Below the pieces are notes generated by a model. That model saw only the letters and a program-made list of their open reading frames with translations, did not search any database and was not told where the DNA came from. 46,093 nucleotides of DNA from an uncultured Gammaproteobacteria bacterium (GTDB lineage Bacteria; Pseudomonadota; Gammaproteobacteria; Enterobacterales; Succinivibrionaceae), in assembly GCA_900315395.1 (NCBI GenBank), contig OMZC01000068.1, positions 1 to 46,093 on the forward strand, given 5' to 3'. The position numbers were made by a program, and so were the translations under genes. Below are positions 17,414 to 25,926 of this stretch, one piece after another (position 1 is the stretch's first letter; each line of letters opens with the position of its first letter).

Positions 17414-17432
17414 AAAAAAGATTTAAAATTCA
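17414..17432 (+). repeat. 19-bp direct repeat, copy B
   Basis: Identical to 13531-13549 and placed at a similar distance from the next plus-strand start (175 versus 155 bp). Confidence 0.6.
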
Positions 17433-17535
17433 GCGTGTAAGATATTTTATTCAAGTTAAGTAAAGTGACATGTCTTGCTCAATTACCCAACAAGAGCAAA
17501 CTAACTAAAATAATCCATTTTATTAGCTTATTTGA

Positions 17536-17557
17536 ACATTACCTTATTAGGTAGTGT
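17536..17557. promoter_or_regulatory. Imperfect inverted repeat upstream of rsxA
   Basis: ACATTACCT-TATT-AGGTAGTGT has 8 of 9 arm positions paired and lies 50 bp before the rsxA start, a position typical of an operator. Confidence 0.3.
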
Positions 17558-17606
17558 TATATATCTTATTTTGATGTAATACGTTTGACGGATACACGTA
17601 ATATCT

Positions 17607-18194
17607 ATGGTTCACTATTTATTTTTATTCTTTGGCGCTGCAATTGTAAATAACTTTGTGCTCGTTCGCTTTCTTGGTTTATGCCCTTTCTTAGGTGTAT
17701 CAAACAAGATCTCTGCTGCAGCAGGAATGGGATTGGCTACATCATTTGTGTTGCTGATAACTTCAATTGCCTGTTATCTAGTTAACACCTATATTCTGAC
17801 TCTATATTCTTTAGAGTCTTTAGAGCTAATCATCGACATCGTGATTATTGCGATAACTGTACAGTTAGCTGAGATTGTGATCCGTTTTGTATCCATGGAT
17901 TTATATAATGCTTTAGGTATTTATCTACCCTTAATTACCACTAACTGCATTGTTTTAGGTTTAGTTCTTTTACAAGGTTCACTCTCATTTAACCTAGCTG
18001 AATCTGTAGCTTTTACTATTGGTGCTGGCTTTGGTTTTACTCTTGTATTAGTTCTCTTTGCAGCTATCAGAGAAAGATTAGCAATCTCAGATGTACCTGA
18101 ACCATTTAAGAATACTGCTATTGCCCTAGTTACAGCAGGTCTGTTGTCAATGGCATTCATGGGATTTGCAGGCTTTGCAGGAAGTGCCGCATGA
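17607..18194 (+). CDS. rsxA: Electron transport complex subunit RsxA/RnfA
   Basis: Integral inner-membrane subunit of the Rnf/Rsx complex, 195 residues with six hydrophobic segments. Family hallmarks are NNFVLVRFLGLCPFLGVSNK near residues 14-33 and TTNCIVLG near 110; the cysteines in such segments coordinate the iron-sulfur centre between RnfA and RnfE. The complex couples electron transfer between ferredoxin and NAD+ to ion translocation. In E. coli it also keeps SoxR reduced. It is the first gene of a six-gene operon and overlaps rsxB by 4 bp (ATGA). Confidence 0.95.
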   Translation: MVHYLFLFFGAAIVNNFVLVRFLGLCPFLGVSNKISAAAGMGLATSFVLLITSIACYLVNTYILTLYSLESLELIIDIVIIAITVQLAEIVIRFVSMDLYNALGIYLPLITTNCIVLGLVLLQGSLSFNLAESVAFTIGAGFGFTLVLVLFAAIRERLAISDVPEPFKNTAIALVTAGLLSMAFMGFAGFAGSAA

Positions 18195-18754
18195 TAAATT
18201 TTGAATTCATTATAGCTTTAGCTTTAATCTTAGATTTAATTGGTATTCTGCTCTCAATTCTGTCATCTTTTACAGAATCAAAGAGCGGTAGTAGCAGTGA
18301 AAAGCGTATTGAAAAGTTATTACCTGGCATTAACTGCGGTCAATGCGGATACCCTGGTTGTCAGGCCTATGCTAAGGCTCTAGCAGATGGCAAGGCTCAG
18401 GCAAACTTATGTAAACCTGCTGGTGCTGATGTAGCTAAACAGATTGCCTCAATGTTAGGAATTGCCTCTGGTGATGTTGAAGATTATGAAGAGCAACTCT
18501 TCTCACCAAGACAGGTTGCCTATATTCATGAATCACAGTGCACAGGTTGCGGTAAATGTAAGAGAAAGTGCCCTGTTGACGCAATCTCTGGTTTATTAAA
18601 GCAACCTCATGTTGTAGATCCTGAAGAATGCATCGGTTGTGATGAATGTATTAACAACTGTCCAGAAAAGTGTATCGAAAAAATCAGACTTGAACGAAAT
18701 CTATCTCATTTCAACTGGAATATACACTCTGTTCAAATTAAGAGTGGGAGTTAA
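18191..18754 (+). CDS. rsxB: Electron transport complex subunit RsxB/RnfB
   Basis: Iron-sulfur subunit of 187 residues. An N-terminal hydrophobic anchor (residues about 4-26) is followed by the 4Fe-4S cluster domain with NCGQCGYPGCQAYA near 49-62 and a later Cys in NLCKPAG. Two ferredoxin-type [4Fe-4S] motifs follow, CTGCGKCKRKCPVDAI near 117-132 and CIGCDECINNCPEKCI near 146-161. It passes electrons within the Rnf complex at the cytoplasmic face. The start overlaps the rsxA stop and rsxC begins 2 bp after its end. Confidence 0.95.
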   Translation: MINFEFIIALALILDLIGILLSILSSFTESKSGSSSEKRIEKLLPGINCGQCGYPGCQAYAKALADGKAQANLCKPAGADVAKQIASMLGIASGDVEDYEEQLFSPRQVAYIHESQCTGCGKCKRKCPVDAISGLLKQPHVVDPEECIGCDECINNCPEKCIEKIRLERNLSHFNWNIHSVQIKSGS

Positions 18755-18756
18755 TA

Positions 18757-20784
18757 ATGTCATCTAAACAATTACAAAAAATTGCTCAGGCAAAAATTTG
18801 GAAGTTCTTTGGTGGCATTAAACCAAAAGAGCTCAAAGACACTGAAAACTGCAGAATTGAAGAGTTAAAGTTGCCATCGCTGATTTGTTTACCTATTGAA
18901 AAGCATTTAGGTAAGGATGGCGAGATCTTAGTAAACGTAGGCGATCATGTTAAAAAAGGTCAACCTTTAACTGCAACAACTGGCAGATTAGTGCCTTGTC
19001 ACGCCTCTACCTCAGGTACTATTACCGCTATTTCAAAAGAGCTTTTACCTCATCCTAGTGGCTATACAGGTCTTTGCATTACCATTAAACCTGATGGCTT
19101 AGATGAAGAAATTGAGCCAGCTCCTCTTCCAAATTGGGAGAGCATGAACAGTAAAGATCTTTTATCTAGAATGCATAGTTTTGGCGTAGAAGGTTTAGGC
19201 GGAGCTCAATTCCAAACTGATATTAAGTTAAAGTCAGCCTTAGATGAGTCAATCTCAGGTTGTAATGTTCTTATTATCAACGGTTGTGAATGTGAACCTG
19301 CAATCACCTGTGATGACAGAATTATGCAGGAACGCGCAAGTGAAATTGCTCTAGGTATTAAGATCTTCAACAAGATTTTAAATCCAAAGATCACCTTAGT
19401 TGCTATTGAGAACAACAAGCCAAAAGCAATTTCAGCTATGGAACAGGCTTGTGCAGAGGTAGCAACTGTAAGAGTGATCCCTACTGTATATCCATCAGGC
19501 TCTGCTCGCAATCTTATTAAGATTTTAACCGGTATTGAAGTGCCATATAACGCTCATACCTCAGAGTGTGGCATTGTAGTTGATAACGTAGGTACTGTCT
19601 TAGCAGTAAAAGAAGCTGTGGTAGATGGACGTCCTTTAACCTCAAGAGTAGTTACAGTAACTGGCAATTCTTTAAAGAGAAAAGGTAACGTAAGAGTAAG
19701 ATTAGGAACCTCTGTAAGATTCGTTTTAAGTAATTATGAGTTAAATCCAGAGTTCCACCAAAGGATCATTTTAGGTGGCCCAATGATGGGCTTTACTCTA
19801 CCTTCAATTGATGTGCCTATTACCAAGTCAGTAAACTGCATCATGGCTCCTGGTTCAAATGAGATCCCAAGAATAAAAGAGCCATCAAATTGCATCCGCT
19901 GTGGTCGTTGCGCTAGAGTGTGCCCAAGTCGCCTTGTGCCTTATCAGATGTACAATCAGTCAAAAGCTCATAACCATGCTGCAGCTCAGATGTGTGGAAT
20001 TAAAGATTGTACCTTATGCGGTTGCTGTACCTATGTTTGCCCTTCTTATATACCTCTTACAGCTCAATTCAGATATGAAAAGGCTGTAGAGAAGCATATT
20101 TACGATGCTGAGGTTCGTAATGAGAGAGCTAAACAGCGTATGGAAGAGCGCAATGTTCGTTTAGCTGAAGAAGAAAAAGCTCGTGCTAAGAAGAAAGCTG
20201 AAGCATTAGCCAGAATGAAAGCTCAAAAAGAGGCTGAAAAGAATATGTCGCCTGAAGAGCTCGCTGCTGCTCGTCAAAAAGCAATCGAAGAAGCTAAGGC
20301 AAAAGCTCGTGAGCGTAAGGCTGCTTTAATGGCAGCTAAAGGTTCTACAGCAAACCAACCTGTAGTAGCTTCTGCTGAAGACACTAAAGAAGCTCAGGCT
20401 GTACAAAGAATTAAAGATGTTGAAAGAAAAGCCATTATGGTAGCAAAACATCAAGGCCATATGGAAACATCCATTCTTCCGAAAAAGGATGATGTAGAGA
20501 CTAAAGTTGCTAAAGCACAGGCTGAAGTTGTAGATGTTCTGCCATATGCTTTAAGAACTCAGGCTGGTGTAAGAGATAATATTTTAAATATTAAAGCTTA
20601 CAATGAACCTGTAATTGTCAACGAGAATCATCCATTAGTTGGTTTAGAGCCTGATGACAGCTTGCAGAATCCTGTTCAAAAGAAAGTAATTGCTCAGGTT
20701 TTACTTTCTCATCAGGAACCAAAAGAAGAAAACAATTCATTGCCTCAGGCATTAAAGAAAAAGACATTGAGATCAAAAAGGTAA
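18757..20784 (+). CDS. rsxC: Electron transport complex subunit RsxC/RnfC
   Basis: Peripheral NADH/flavin-binding subunit of 675 residues. The N-terminal half has the glycine-rich GVEGLGGAQFQT segment near 137-148, where GLGGAGFPT is more usual, followed by the conserved INGCECEPAITCDD. Two [4Fe-4S] motifs are CIRCGRCARVCPSRLVP near 377 and CTLCGCCTYVCPSYIPL near 416. From about 440 to 570 the chain is a highly charged Ala/Lys/Glu-rich coiled coil, also seen in long gammaproteobacterial RsxC proteins and variable in length. The last 100 residues are not recognisable. It sits tightly between rsxB and rsxD (3 bp). Confidence 0.94.
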   Translation: MSSKQLQKIAQAKIWKFFGGIKPKELKDTENCRIEELKLPSLICLPIEKHLGKDGEILVNVGDHVKKGQPLTATTGRLVPCHASTSGTITAISKELLPHPSGYTGLCITIKPDGLDEEIEPAPLPNWESMNSKDLLSRMHSFGVEGLGGAQFQTDIKLKSALDESISGCNVLIINGCECEPAITCDDRIMQERASEIALGIKIFNKILNPKITLVAIENNKPKAISAMEQACAEVATVRVIPTVYPSGSARNLIKILTGIEVPYNAHTSECGIVVDNVGTVLAVKEAVVDGRPLTSRVVTVTGNSLKRKGNVRVRLGTSVRFVLSNYELNPEFHQRIILGGPMMGFTLPSIDVPITKSVNCIMAPGSNEIPRIKEPSNCIRCGRCARVCPSRLVPYQMYNQSKAHNHAAAQMCGIKDCTLCGCCTYVCPSYIPLTAQFRYEKAVEKHIYDAEVRNERAKQRMEERNVRLAEEEKARAKKKAEALARMKAQKEAEKNMSPEELAAARQKAIEEAKAKARERKAALMAAKGSTANQPVVASAEDTKEAQAVQRIKDVERKAIMVAKHQGHMETSILPKKDDVETKVAKAQAEVVDVLPYALRTQAGVRDNILNIKAYNEPVIVNENHPLVGLEPDDSLQNPVQKKVIAQVLLSHQEPKEENNSLPQALKKKTLRSKR

Positions 20785-20787
20785 AAA

Positions 20788-21972
20788 ATGAACACTAATT
20801 TTAATGGAGTTTCAAGACAGAACCTAGGAATTGAAACTGCTCCACATTTAAAAGCACCTTTGACCACCAAGATGATCATGGGTATTGTGTCTTTATGTCT
20901 ACTACCTGCTTTTGTGGTTCAGATTTTCTTTTTTGGCTTTGGTAATTTCTTCCAGTTTATAAACTGCCTAGTAACAGCTGTGATCTGTGAGGTGGTAGTT
21001 GCTCTTTTAAGACATAGATCAGTTTTGCACTCATTGTCAGACTTGTCTTATTTAGTTACAGCAGCTCTTTTAGGTATGACCTTACCTCCTCTTCTACCTT
21101 GCTATTACGCAGTTGTTGCAACTGTATTTGCTATTATTGTGGTTAAAGCTGTATTCGGAGGTCTTGGCAATAATATCTTTAACCCTGCCATGGCCGGTTT
21201 TGTCTTTATCGTAATTTCAAGTCCATCTGTTGTAGGTTTATCATGGGTTGCCCCTGCTCCATTTGCTTTTTCTGTAGCATCATTAGAGAAAACCGCAGCA
21301 GTTATTTACGATAAGAAAAGCGCTAATGCTTTAAAAAAAGAAATTGACGCTTTAAACATTACGTTATTAGATGAAAATACTGATGAAAGTACAATGTCAA
21401 ATACAGATGTGGTTGTAGTTGATAAGTCATTAGCATCAACAGATACTGATGCTACTTCTGGTGCTACTTTCCTAGAAGAGATAAAGTCAGCAAGAAAGAG
21501 CGGTACTTTATATAAGAAGATAGATGTAAATTTTCAGTCATCTGAGTATTTAGCTTATTTATGTTTAGCTATAGCCTACCTTTTAGGCGGTATTGCCCTG
21601 ATTGCCTTTAAGATCATTTTAGTTAAGATGGTAGTAGTTTTCTTCGTAGCCATTGTTGCTTTCTCTCTACTGCTTTCACATATCTTTCCAGGATACTTTC
21701 TGCCACCGCTAGACACCTTACTCTTTGGCGGTACCATGATGGCTGCTTTCTTTATTATTACTGATCCTGTAACTAATGCTGGCACATCAAAGGGACGTAT
21801 CTACTTCTCAATTTTAGTTGCTTTCTTAATCGTGATCTTAAGAGCATTTGGTTCTTACTCAGATGCTGTAGCATTTGCAGTAATGCTTTCAAATGCTGCA
21901 GCTCCTTTAATTGATGTCTTAACTCACAGAAGACCATTTGGCTATAGATACAAAAAAGGAGGACTGCAATAA
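20788..21972 (+). CDS. rsxD: Electron transport complex subunit RsxD/RnfD
   Basis: Integral membrane subunit of 394 residues with about ten hydrophobic segments, related to NqrB. The motif ATSGATFLEE near residue 227 contains the Thr to which FMN is covalently attached (consensus S/T-G-A-T). FGGLGNNIFNPAMAGF near 124-139 and FGGTMMAAFFIITDP near 313-327 are conserved family segments. A polar insert around 180-220, before the flavin site, is low in similarity. Its stop overlaps the rsxG start by 1 bp. Flavin attachment needs an ApbE transferase, which is not in the window. Confidence 0.94.
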   Translation: MNTNFNGVSRQNLGIETAPHLKAPLTTKMIMGIVSLCLLPAFVVQIFFFGFGNFFQFINCLVTAVICEVVVALLRHRSVLHSLSDLSYLVTAALLGMTLPPLLPCYYAVVATVFAIIVVKAVFGGLGNNIFNPAMAGFVFIVISSPSVVGLSWVAPAPFAFSVASLEKTAAVIYDKKSANALKKEIDALNITLLDENTDESTMSNTDVVVVDKSLASTDTDATSGATFLEEIKSARKSGTLYKKIDVNFQSSEYLAYLCLAIAYLLGGIALIAFKIILVKMVVVFFVAIVAFSLLLSHIFPGYFLPPLDTLLFGGTMMAAFFIITDPVTNAGTSKGRIYFSILVAFLIVILRAFGSYSDAVAFAVMLSNAAAPLIDVLTHRRPFGYRYKKGGLQ

Positions 21973-22646
21973 TGAAAAACACTAACGTAGAGACTCTTTT
22001 AGGTACTAACGAAAAAGAGACAAAACGCATGAATAAAGGACTACGTTCTTTATTGTCAGGAGTGTCTTTAGCTATTGTAGGTTCATTATGTGTAGGGCTT
22101 GTTCTGTATGTTGAGAACACCACTAAAGATCAAATTGCTGAAAACCAGAAGAACAGTATTGATGCCCGTGTTTTAGCTTTATTACCTGATGAAGCTAAAG
22201 ATAAAGGAAGTCAGATCACCTGTTATCAAATTAAAAAGGGTAAATACATTGGTTCTAACCAAAAGCTATTTGTTGCAAGCAGAGCTTCAGAAATCACTGG
22301 TTATGTTATGACCTATGAAACCTCAATGGGTTATTCAAATCCATTAGTGATGATTGCAGGTTTTGATAAAGATAAAAAAGTTTATAAAGCTGATATTCAG
22401 TTTTCTTCAGAGACACCAGGTTTAGGAGATAAAGTTGATAGAGCTCATGGTAATTTCCTAGATCAATTCTCAGGTTACGCTCTTGATGATGCTAATTGGG
22501 ACGTTAAGAAGCTTGGAGGTGACTTTGATTACATTTCAGGTTCTACTGTAACCTCTCGTGCTACCGTAGTTGCTACCTCTATGGCTTTAAAAGAGCTTAA
22601 CGAGCTTGATTTAAACAGATTTTCAAAATGCAGGACACAGAACTAA
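21972..22646 (+). CDS. rsxG: Electron transport complex subunit RsxG/RnfG
   Basis: Flavoprotein subunit of 224 residues with one N-terminal membrane anchor (about residues 24-46) and a periplasmic FMN_bind domain. Segments ETPGLGDKVD near 153-162 and DYISGSTVTSRAT near 187-199 mark the domain. The last Thr of SGST should carry covalent FMN, as in the SGAT motif of relatives; the Ala-to-Ser change is mild. It accepts electrons from RnfD and is followed directly by rsxE. The overlap with rsxD supports the ATG at 21972. Confidence 0.93.
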   Translation: MKNTNVETLLGTNEKETKRMNKGLRSLLSGVSLAIVGSLCVGLVLYVENTTKDQIAENQKNSIDARVLALLPDEAKDKGSQITCYQIKKGKYIGSNQKLFVASRASEITGYVMTYETSMGYSNPLVMIAGFDKDKKVYKADIQFSSETPGLGDKVDRAHGNFLDQFSGYALDDANWDVKKLGGDFDYISGSTVTSRATVVATSMALKELNELDLNRFSKCRTQN

Positions 22647-23390
22647 ATGAGTGAAAACTTAAAGCCTGTAGAAGGCAAACTTGATACTAGTGCAAAAGAA
22701 ACAAAACAACCTAAAGAGAGAATTGTTAAAGTTTTCTTAAAAGGGATTTGGTCAAATAACCCAGGTCTTTGTCAGTTGTTGGGTTTATGTCCGCTGCTGG
22801 CTGTTACAACCTCAGCTGCTAGTGCCACCGGTCTTGCCATTGCCACCTTACTGGTACTTTGTGTAAGCTCTTTTGTAATTTCTTTAATTAGAAAGTTAAT
22901 CTTTAAAGAAGTACGTATTCCAATTTACGTACTCTTAATTGCAACTTTAGTTACCGTAGTAAGGTTCTATACTCAGGCTTATTTCCAGGATCTTTACTCA
23001 CAGTTAGGTATCTATCTGTCATTGATTGTAACTAACTGTATTATTATGGGTAGAGCTGAAGCTTATGCCGGCAAAAATGGTCCTATTTCCTCATTCTTTG
23101 ATGCTTTAGGCTGTGGTATTGGTTTTTCACTAGTACTGTTTGTGCTAGGAGCCTTACGTGAGATCTTAGGCTCTGGAACTTTTTTTATGGGAGCATCCAA
23201 TCTCTTTGGAGAGTTTGGTAAGTCATTAGAGTGTACGGTAATGTCATCAGACTACACATTAATGGTTGCAATCTTGCCACCAGGTGGTTTCATTATTCTG
23301 GCATTCTTAATTGCACTTAAAAACTTCCAGTCTAACTTTAAGCGCAATAAGATAGAAAACAGCTATAAGATTAAGTCAATTCAAAACTAG
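22647..23390 (+). CDS. rsxE: Electron transport complex subunit RsxE/RnfE
   Basis: Integral membrane subunit of 247 residues with six hydrophobic segments, homologous to RsxA but in inverted topology. The signature NNPGLCQLLGLCPLLAVTTSA near residues 36-56 and VTNCIIMGRAEAYA near 128-141 hold the conserved cysteines for the membrane iron-sulfur centre. The N-terminal 25 residues are polar. It is the last gene of rsxABCDGE and is followed by a strong bidirectional terminator shared with queC. nth does not follow it, unlike in E. coli. Confidence 0.95.
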   Translation: MSENLKPVEGKLDTSAKETKQPKERIVKVFLKGIWSNNPGLCQLLGLCPLLAVTTSAASATGLAIATLLVLCVSSFVISLIRKLIFKEVRIPIYVLLIATLVTVVRFYTQAYFQDLYSQLGIYLSLIVTNCIIMGRAEAYAGKNGPISSFFDALGCGIGFSLVLFVLGALREILGSGTFFMGASNLFGEFGKSLECTVMSSDYTLMVAILPPGGFIILAFLIALKNFQSNFKRNKIENSYKIKSIQN

Positions 23391-23403
23391 GTCTAAGCTC
23401 AAT

Positions 23404-23438
23404 TAAAAAGGCGCTCATACTAGAATGAGCGCTTTTTT
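23404..23438. terminator. Bidirectional terminator between rsxE and queC
   Basis: GCGCTCAT (23411-23418) pairs with ATGAGCGC (23425-23432), extended by A-tract/T-tract pairing, with TTTTTT at 23433-23438 and a matching U-tract on the other strand. Confidence 0.88.
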
Positions 23439-23440
23439 AA

Positions 23441-24148
23441 TTACTTTTTCAGGCTATCTAAAAATTCCTCATAACCTTTCTTTCTTAATTTACATGATGG
23501 GCACTCTCCACATCCATACCCCCAATCATGTAACTTGTCATGTTGTCCTTCATAGCAGGTATGAGTCTTTTCAACGATAAGCTTTACAAAATCCATACCA
23601 CCTAATTCATAGCCTAGGTAAAAAGTCTGAGCTTTAGATTTGAACATTAAAGGTGTTTCAAACTTAAGATTCGATTCCATACCTAAATTTACAGCACGTT
23701 CTAAAGCTTTCATGGTGTTGTCTCGGCAATCTGGATATCCAGAATAATCTGCCTGTCCTACGCCAGTAATCACAGTATCTGCTTTAATGGTATAGGCATA
23801 ACTTGCCGCATAGCACATAAAGATTAAGTTACGTCCTGGTACAAATGAGGTTGGTAAGTGATTTTCCTCATTCATAACATAGTCTTCATGAGCTTTTGTT
23901 AAAGCTGAATCTGTAAGATCTTTAAAAGACAACATATCAACAACTCTGTCGCCTTCATACTTTTTAAATAATTCTTTATCAAAATCCTTTAAAGCTTCTA
24001 AAAACTCTAAACGGCATTTCATCTCAACATCATGTCGTTGCCCATAGTTAAAACCAATGGTTGCAACCTTATCATACTTATTTAAAGCATAGTAAAGACA
24101 GGTAGAACTATCCTGTCCACCAGAGAATACGACTAAAGCTTTACTCAT
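23441..24148 (-). CDS. queC: 7-cyano-7-deazaguanine synthase QueC
   Basis: Converts 7-carboxy-7-deazaguanine to preQ0 with ATP and ammonia, in queuosine biosynthesis. At 235 residues the length is normal. The ATP-pyrophosphatase loop is SGGQDSSTCL at residues 9-18, and FVPGRNLIF near 101 is a family landmark. The zinc site is formed by Cys in HTCYEG and by GCGECPSCKLR near 212-222. It is a single gene, transcribed towards rsxE and divergent from flgE. I looked for a preQ1 riboswitch in the 5' region and saw none. Confidence 0.94.
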   Translation of the reverse strand: MSKALVVFSGGQDSSTCLYYALNKYDKVATIGFNYGQRHDVEMKCRLEFLEALKDFDKELFKKYEGDRVVDMLSFKDLTDSALTKAHEDYVMNEENHLPTSFVPGRNLIFMCYAASYAYTIKADTVITGVGQADYSGYPDCRDNTMKALERAVNLGMESNLKFETPLMFKSKAQTFYLGYELGGMDFVKLIVEKTHTCYEGQHDKLHDWGYGCGECPSCKLRKKGYEEFLDSLKK

Positions 24149-24161
24149 AATTTACCTCACA

Positions 24162-24178
24162 AAAATCTAGTAGATTTT
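24162..24178. promoter_or_regulatory. Inverted repeat just upstream of queC
   Basis: AAAATCT-AGT-AGATTTT, a perfect 7-bp inverted repeat ending 13 nt before the queC start codon (minus strand). It could be an operator or an mRNA leader hairpin. Confidence 0.3.
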
Positions 24179-24322
24179 ACTATATATGGCTCAAGTGATT
24201 AAGTATAAAAGTACCCGGCAAAGGCAAGTTTTTAGTAAAAATGTGTTTGCCGTTTAAGGCAAACTGGCTCTATTTTTCTGATATTAAAAATTAAATTCTT
24301 TATAATTCAATAAATAAAATAA

Positions 24323-24338
24323 TTGGCACAGCATTTGC
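24323..24338 (+). promoter_or_regulatory. Sigma-54 (RpoN) promoter for flgE
   Basis: TTGGCACAGCATTTGC matches the sigma-54 consensus TTGGCAC-N5-TTGC. GG is at 24325-24326 and GC at 24337-24338, exactly 12 bp apart, which predicts a transcription start near 24350, about 77 nt before the flgE ATG. Confidence 0.8.
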
Positions 24339-24426
24339 TTTATATAAAACATAAGAGCGAAAAGCTCAAAATTAAAATAAATTTGAGAGAGAAAAAAACT
24401 ATCTATTATCTATTTGGAGAAACGCT

Positions 24427-25881
24427 ATGTTCAATACATCAATTACTGGTATAAATGGTTCACAGAAATACTTAGATACCACCTCAAATAACATTGCTAA
24501 TGCTAACTCATACGGTTTTAAGAAGTCACGTGCTGAATTTGCCGATCTTTACACAAATTCAGTTTTCACAAGTTCAAAAACAGCTACCGGTATGGGTACT
24601 AATACTACTACAGTAGCTCAGCAGTTCGTACAAGGTTCATTATCAGGTGATACTGGTAATAACCTGGATATGGCAATTAGCGGCAACGGTTTCTTTGTGT
24701 TAGCAAATGAACCAAATGACACTGCAACAGCTAATAATGGCGACAGAACCTACACCAGAAACGGTGCCTTTGAATTAAATCCAAATGGATATGTTGTTAC
24801 AGCTATGGGTGATTATCTTCAGGGATATCCTGTAAATGAAGACGGTGATGTTGCCAATCTTGATATTACATCTACAAAAGCAATTAGAATTCCTAGTGAC
24901 ACTGGTGCACCTCGTGCTTCATCTAAGATTGGAATCACCTTTAACTTACCTGCTGGCGCCGATTCAAAGGCTACTGATGCAGCATTCGGTTACCAGAATT
25001 TTGATCATACAGACAGCTCAACCTATACCAATGCTTCTTCACAGACAATTTATGATTCTTTAGGTGGTGCTCATACCCTAACCTATTACTTCATTAAGGA
25101 TCATACAAATGATGGTACAGATAATAACCCAGACTTTGATCCACAAAATCCTGTGAAAGATGGTCACACCATCTGGAATGTGATCACTTATGTCGATGGC
25201 AACCCTGTGGACGTTGCTGGTGGTGTTGATTTGAAAGTTGATGCTAACAGTCCATCTGTTGATGCTAACACAACATTTAAGGGAATTCAGTTAGAGTTCG
25301 GCACAGACGGTAAGCTTGTCAACAACGGTCAGACTCCAGGTGTAATCACATTTACTAATGCAGGTGGAGCAAATCCACCTGCTCAAGGACGTGATGCTTA
25401 TACATTAGCTCAAGCAATGGGAGGTGGTGTTGATGACTCTCAGTCAATCGTAGCAGATCTTAACTACACTCAGTACGGCAGCTCAAAGTTCTCTGTAGGT
25501 GGCATTACAAATGATGGTTACTCAACAGGTGTCCTAGAGAACGTACAGGTTAACGAAGATGGTGTAATGATCGCTTCATACACCAACGGCAGAACCTCAA
25601 AGATCTGTAAAGTTGCAATGGCAAACTTCACAAACCCTCAGGGTTTAATCAAAGTTGGTGATACTCAGTGGAAAGAGTCAGTAAACTCAGGTGAAGCTCA
25701 GGCATGTGAAGCTAATTCTGGTATGGCAGGTTCAATTAAAGGCGCTAACTTAGAGTTATCAAACGTTGAGTTAGCATCAGAATTAGTTGATCTGATTATT
25801 GCACAGAGAACCTATCAGGCTAATGCTCAGGCTCTGCAGACTCAGAATACTGCAATGGATTCAATCATGAACATCCGTTAG
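24427..25881 (+). CDS. flgE: Flagellar hook protein FlgE
   Basis: Structural subunit of the flagellar hook, exported by the flagellar type III system. At 484 residues it has the conserved N-terminal rod-hook domain (MFNTSITGINGSQKYLDTTS, then NNIANANSYGFKKSRAEF) and the C-terminal helix (SNVELASELVDLIIAQRTYQ, then ANAQALQTQNTAMDSIMNIR). The variable D1/D2 region lies between. GNNLDMAISGNGFFVL near 77-92 is a family landmark. A TTTGGAGAAACGCT Shine-Dalgarno region precedes the ATG. The sigma-54 promoter fits a middle-tier hook gene. No other flagellar gene is adjacent, so it is an orphan here. Confidence 0.93.
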   Translation: MFNTSITGINGSQKYLDTTSNNIANANSYGFKKSRAEFADLYTNSVFTSSKTATGMGTNTTTVAQQFVQGSLSGDTGNNLDMAISGNGFFVLANEPNDTATANNGDRTYTRNGAFELNPNGYVVTAMGDYLQGYPVNEDGDVANLDITSTKAIRIPSDTGAPRASSKIGITFNLPAGADSKATDAAFGYQNFDHTDSSTYTNASSQTIYDSLGGAHTLTYYFIKDHTNDGTDNNPDFDPQNPVKDGHTIWNVITYVDGNPVDVAGGVDLKVDANSPSVDANTTFKGIQLEFGTDGKLVNNGQTPGVITFTNAGGANPPAQGRDAYTLAQAMGGGVDDSQSIVADLNYTQYGSSKFSVGGITNDGYSTGVLENVQVNEDGVMIASYTNGRTSKICKVAMANFTNPQGLIKVGDTQWKESVNSGEAQACEANSGMAGSIKGANLELSNVELASELVDLIIAQRTYQANAQALQTQNTAMDSIMNIR

Positions 25882-25926
25882 TAGTTTAGGTAAAGATTTA
25901 TTTAAGTTTCTCTTTTAGATAGTTGT

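Larger units (their letters stand above)
17175..17606. other. Divergent regulatory region between nth and rsxA
   Basis: This 432-bp AT-rich region has no supportable gene. It contains the second copy of the 19-bp repeat (17414-17432), an inverted repeat TTGCTC/GAGCAA (17475-17499), and an imperfect 9-bp inverted repeat (17536-17557). Promoters for both nth-tatD and rsxABCDGE should lie here, but I could not place a convincing -35/-10 pair. Confidence 0.45.

Noticed and set aside
21773-22123. 116-codon minus-strand frame across rsxD/rsxG
   Set aside because: Antisense shadow of two clear Rnf genes with overlapping stop and start.
24149-24426. preQ1 riboswitch upstream of queC
   Set aside because: No class I-like hairpin with the C-rich loop and A-rich tail could be found by eye.
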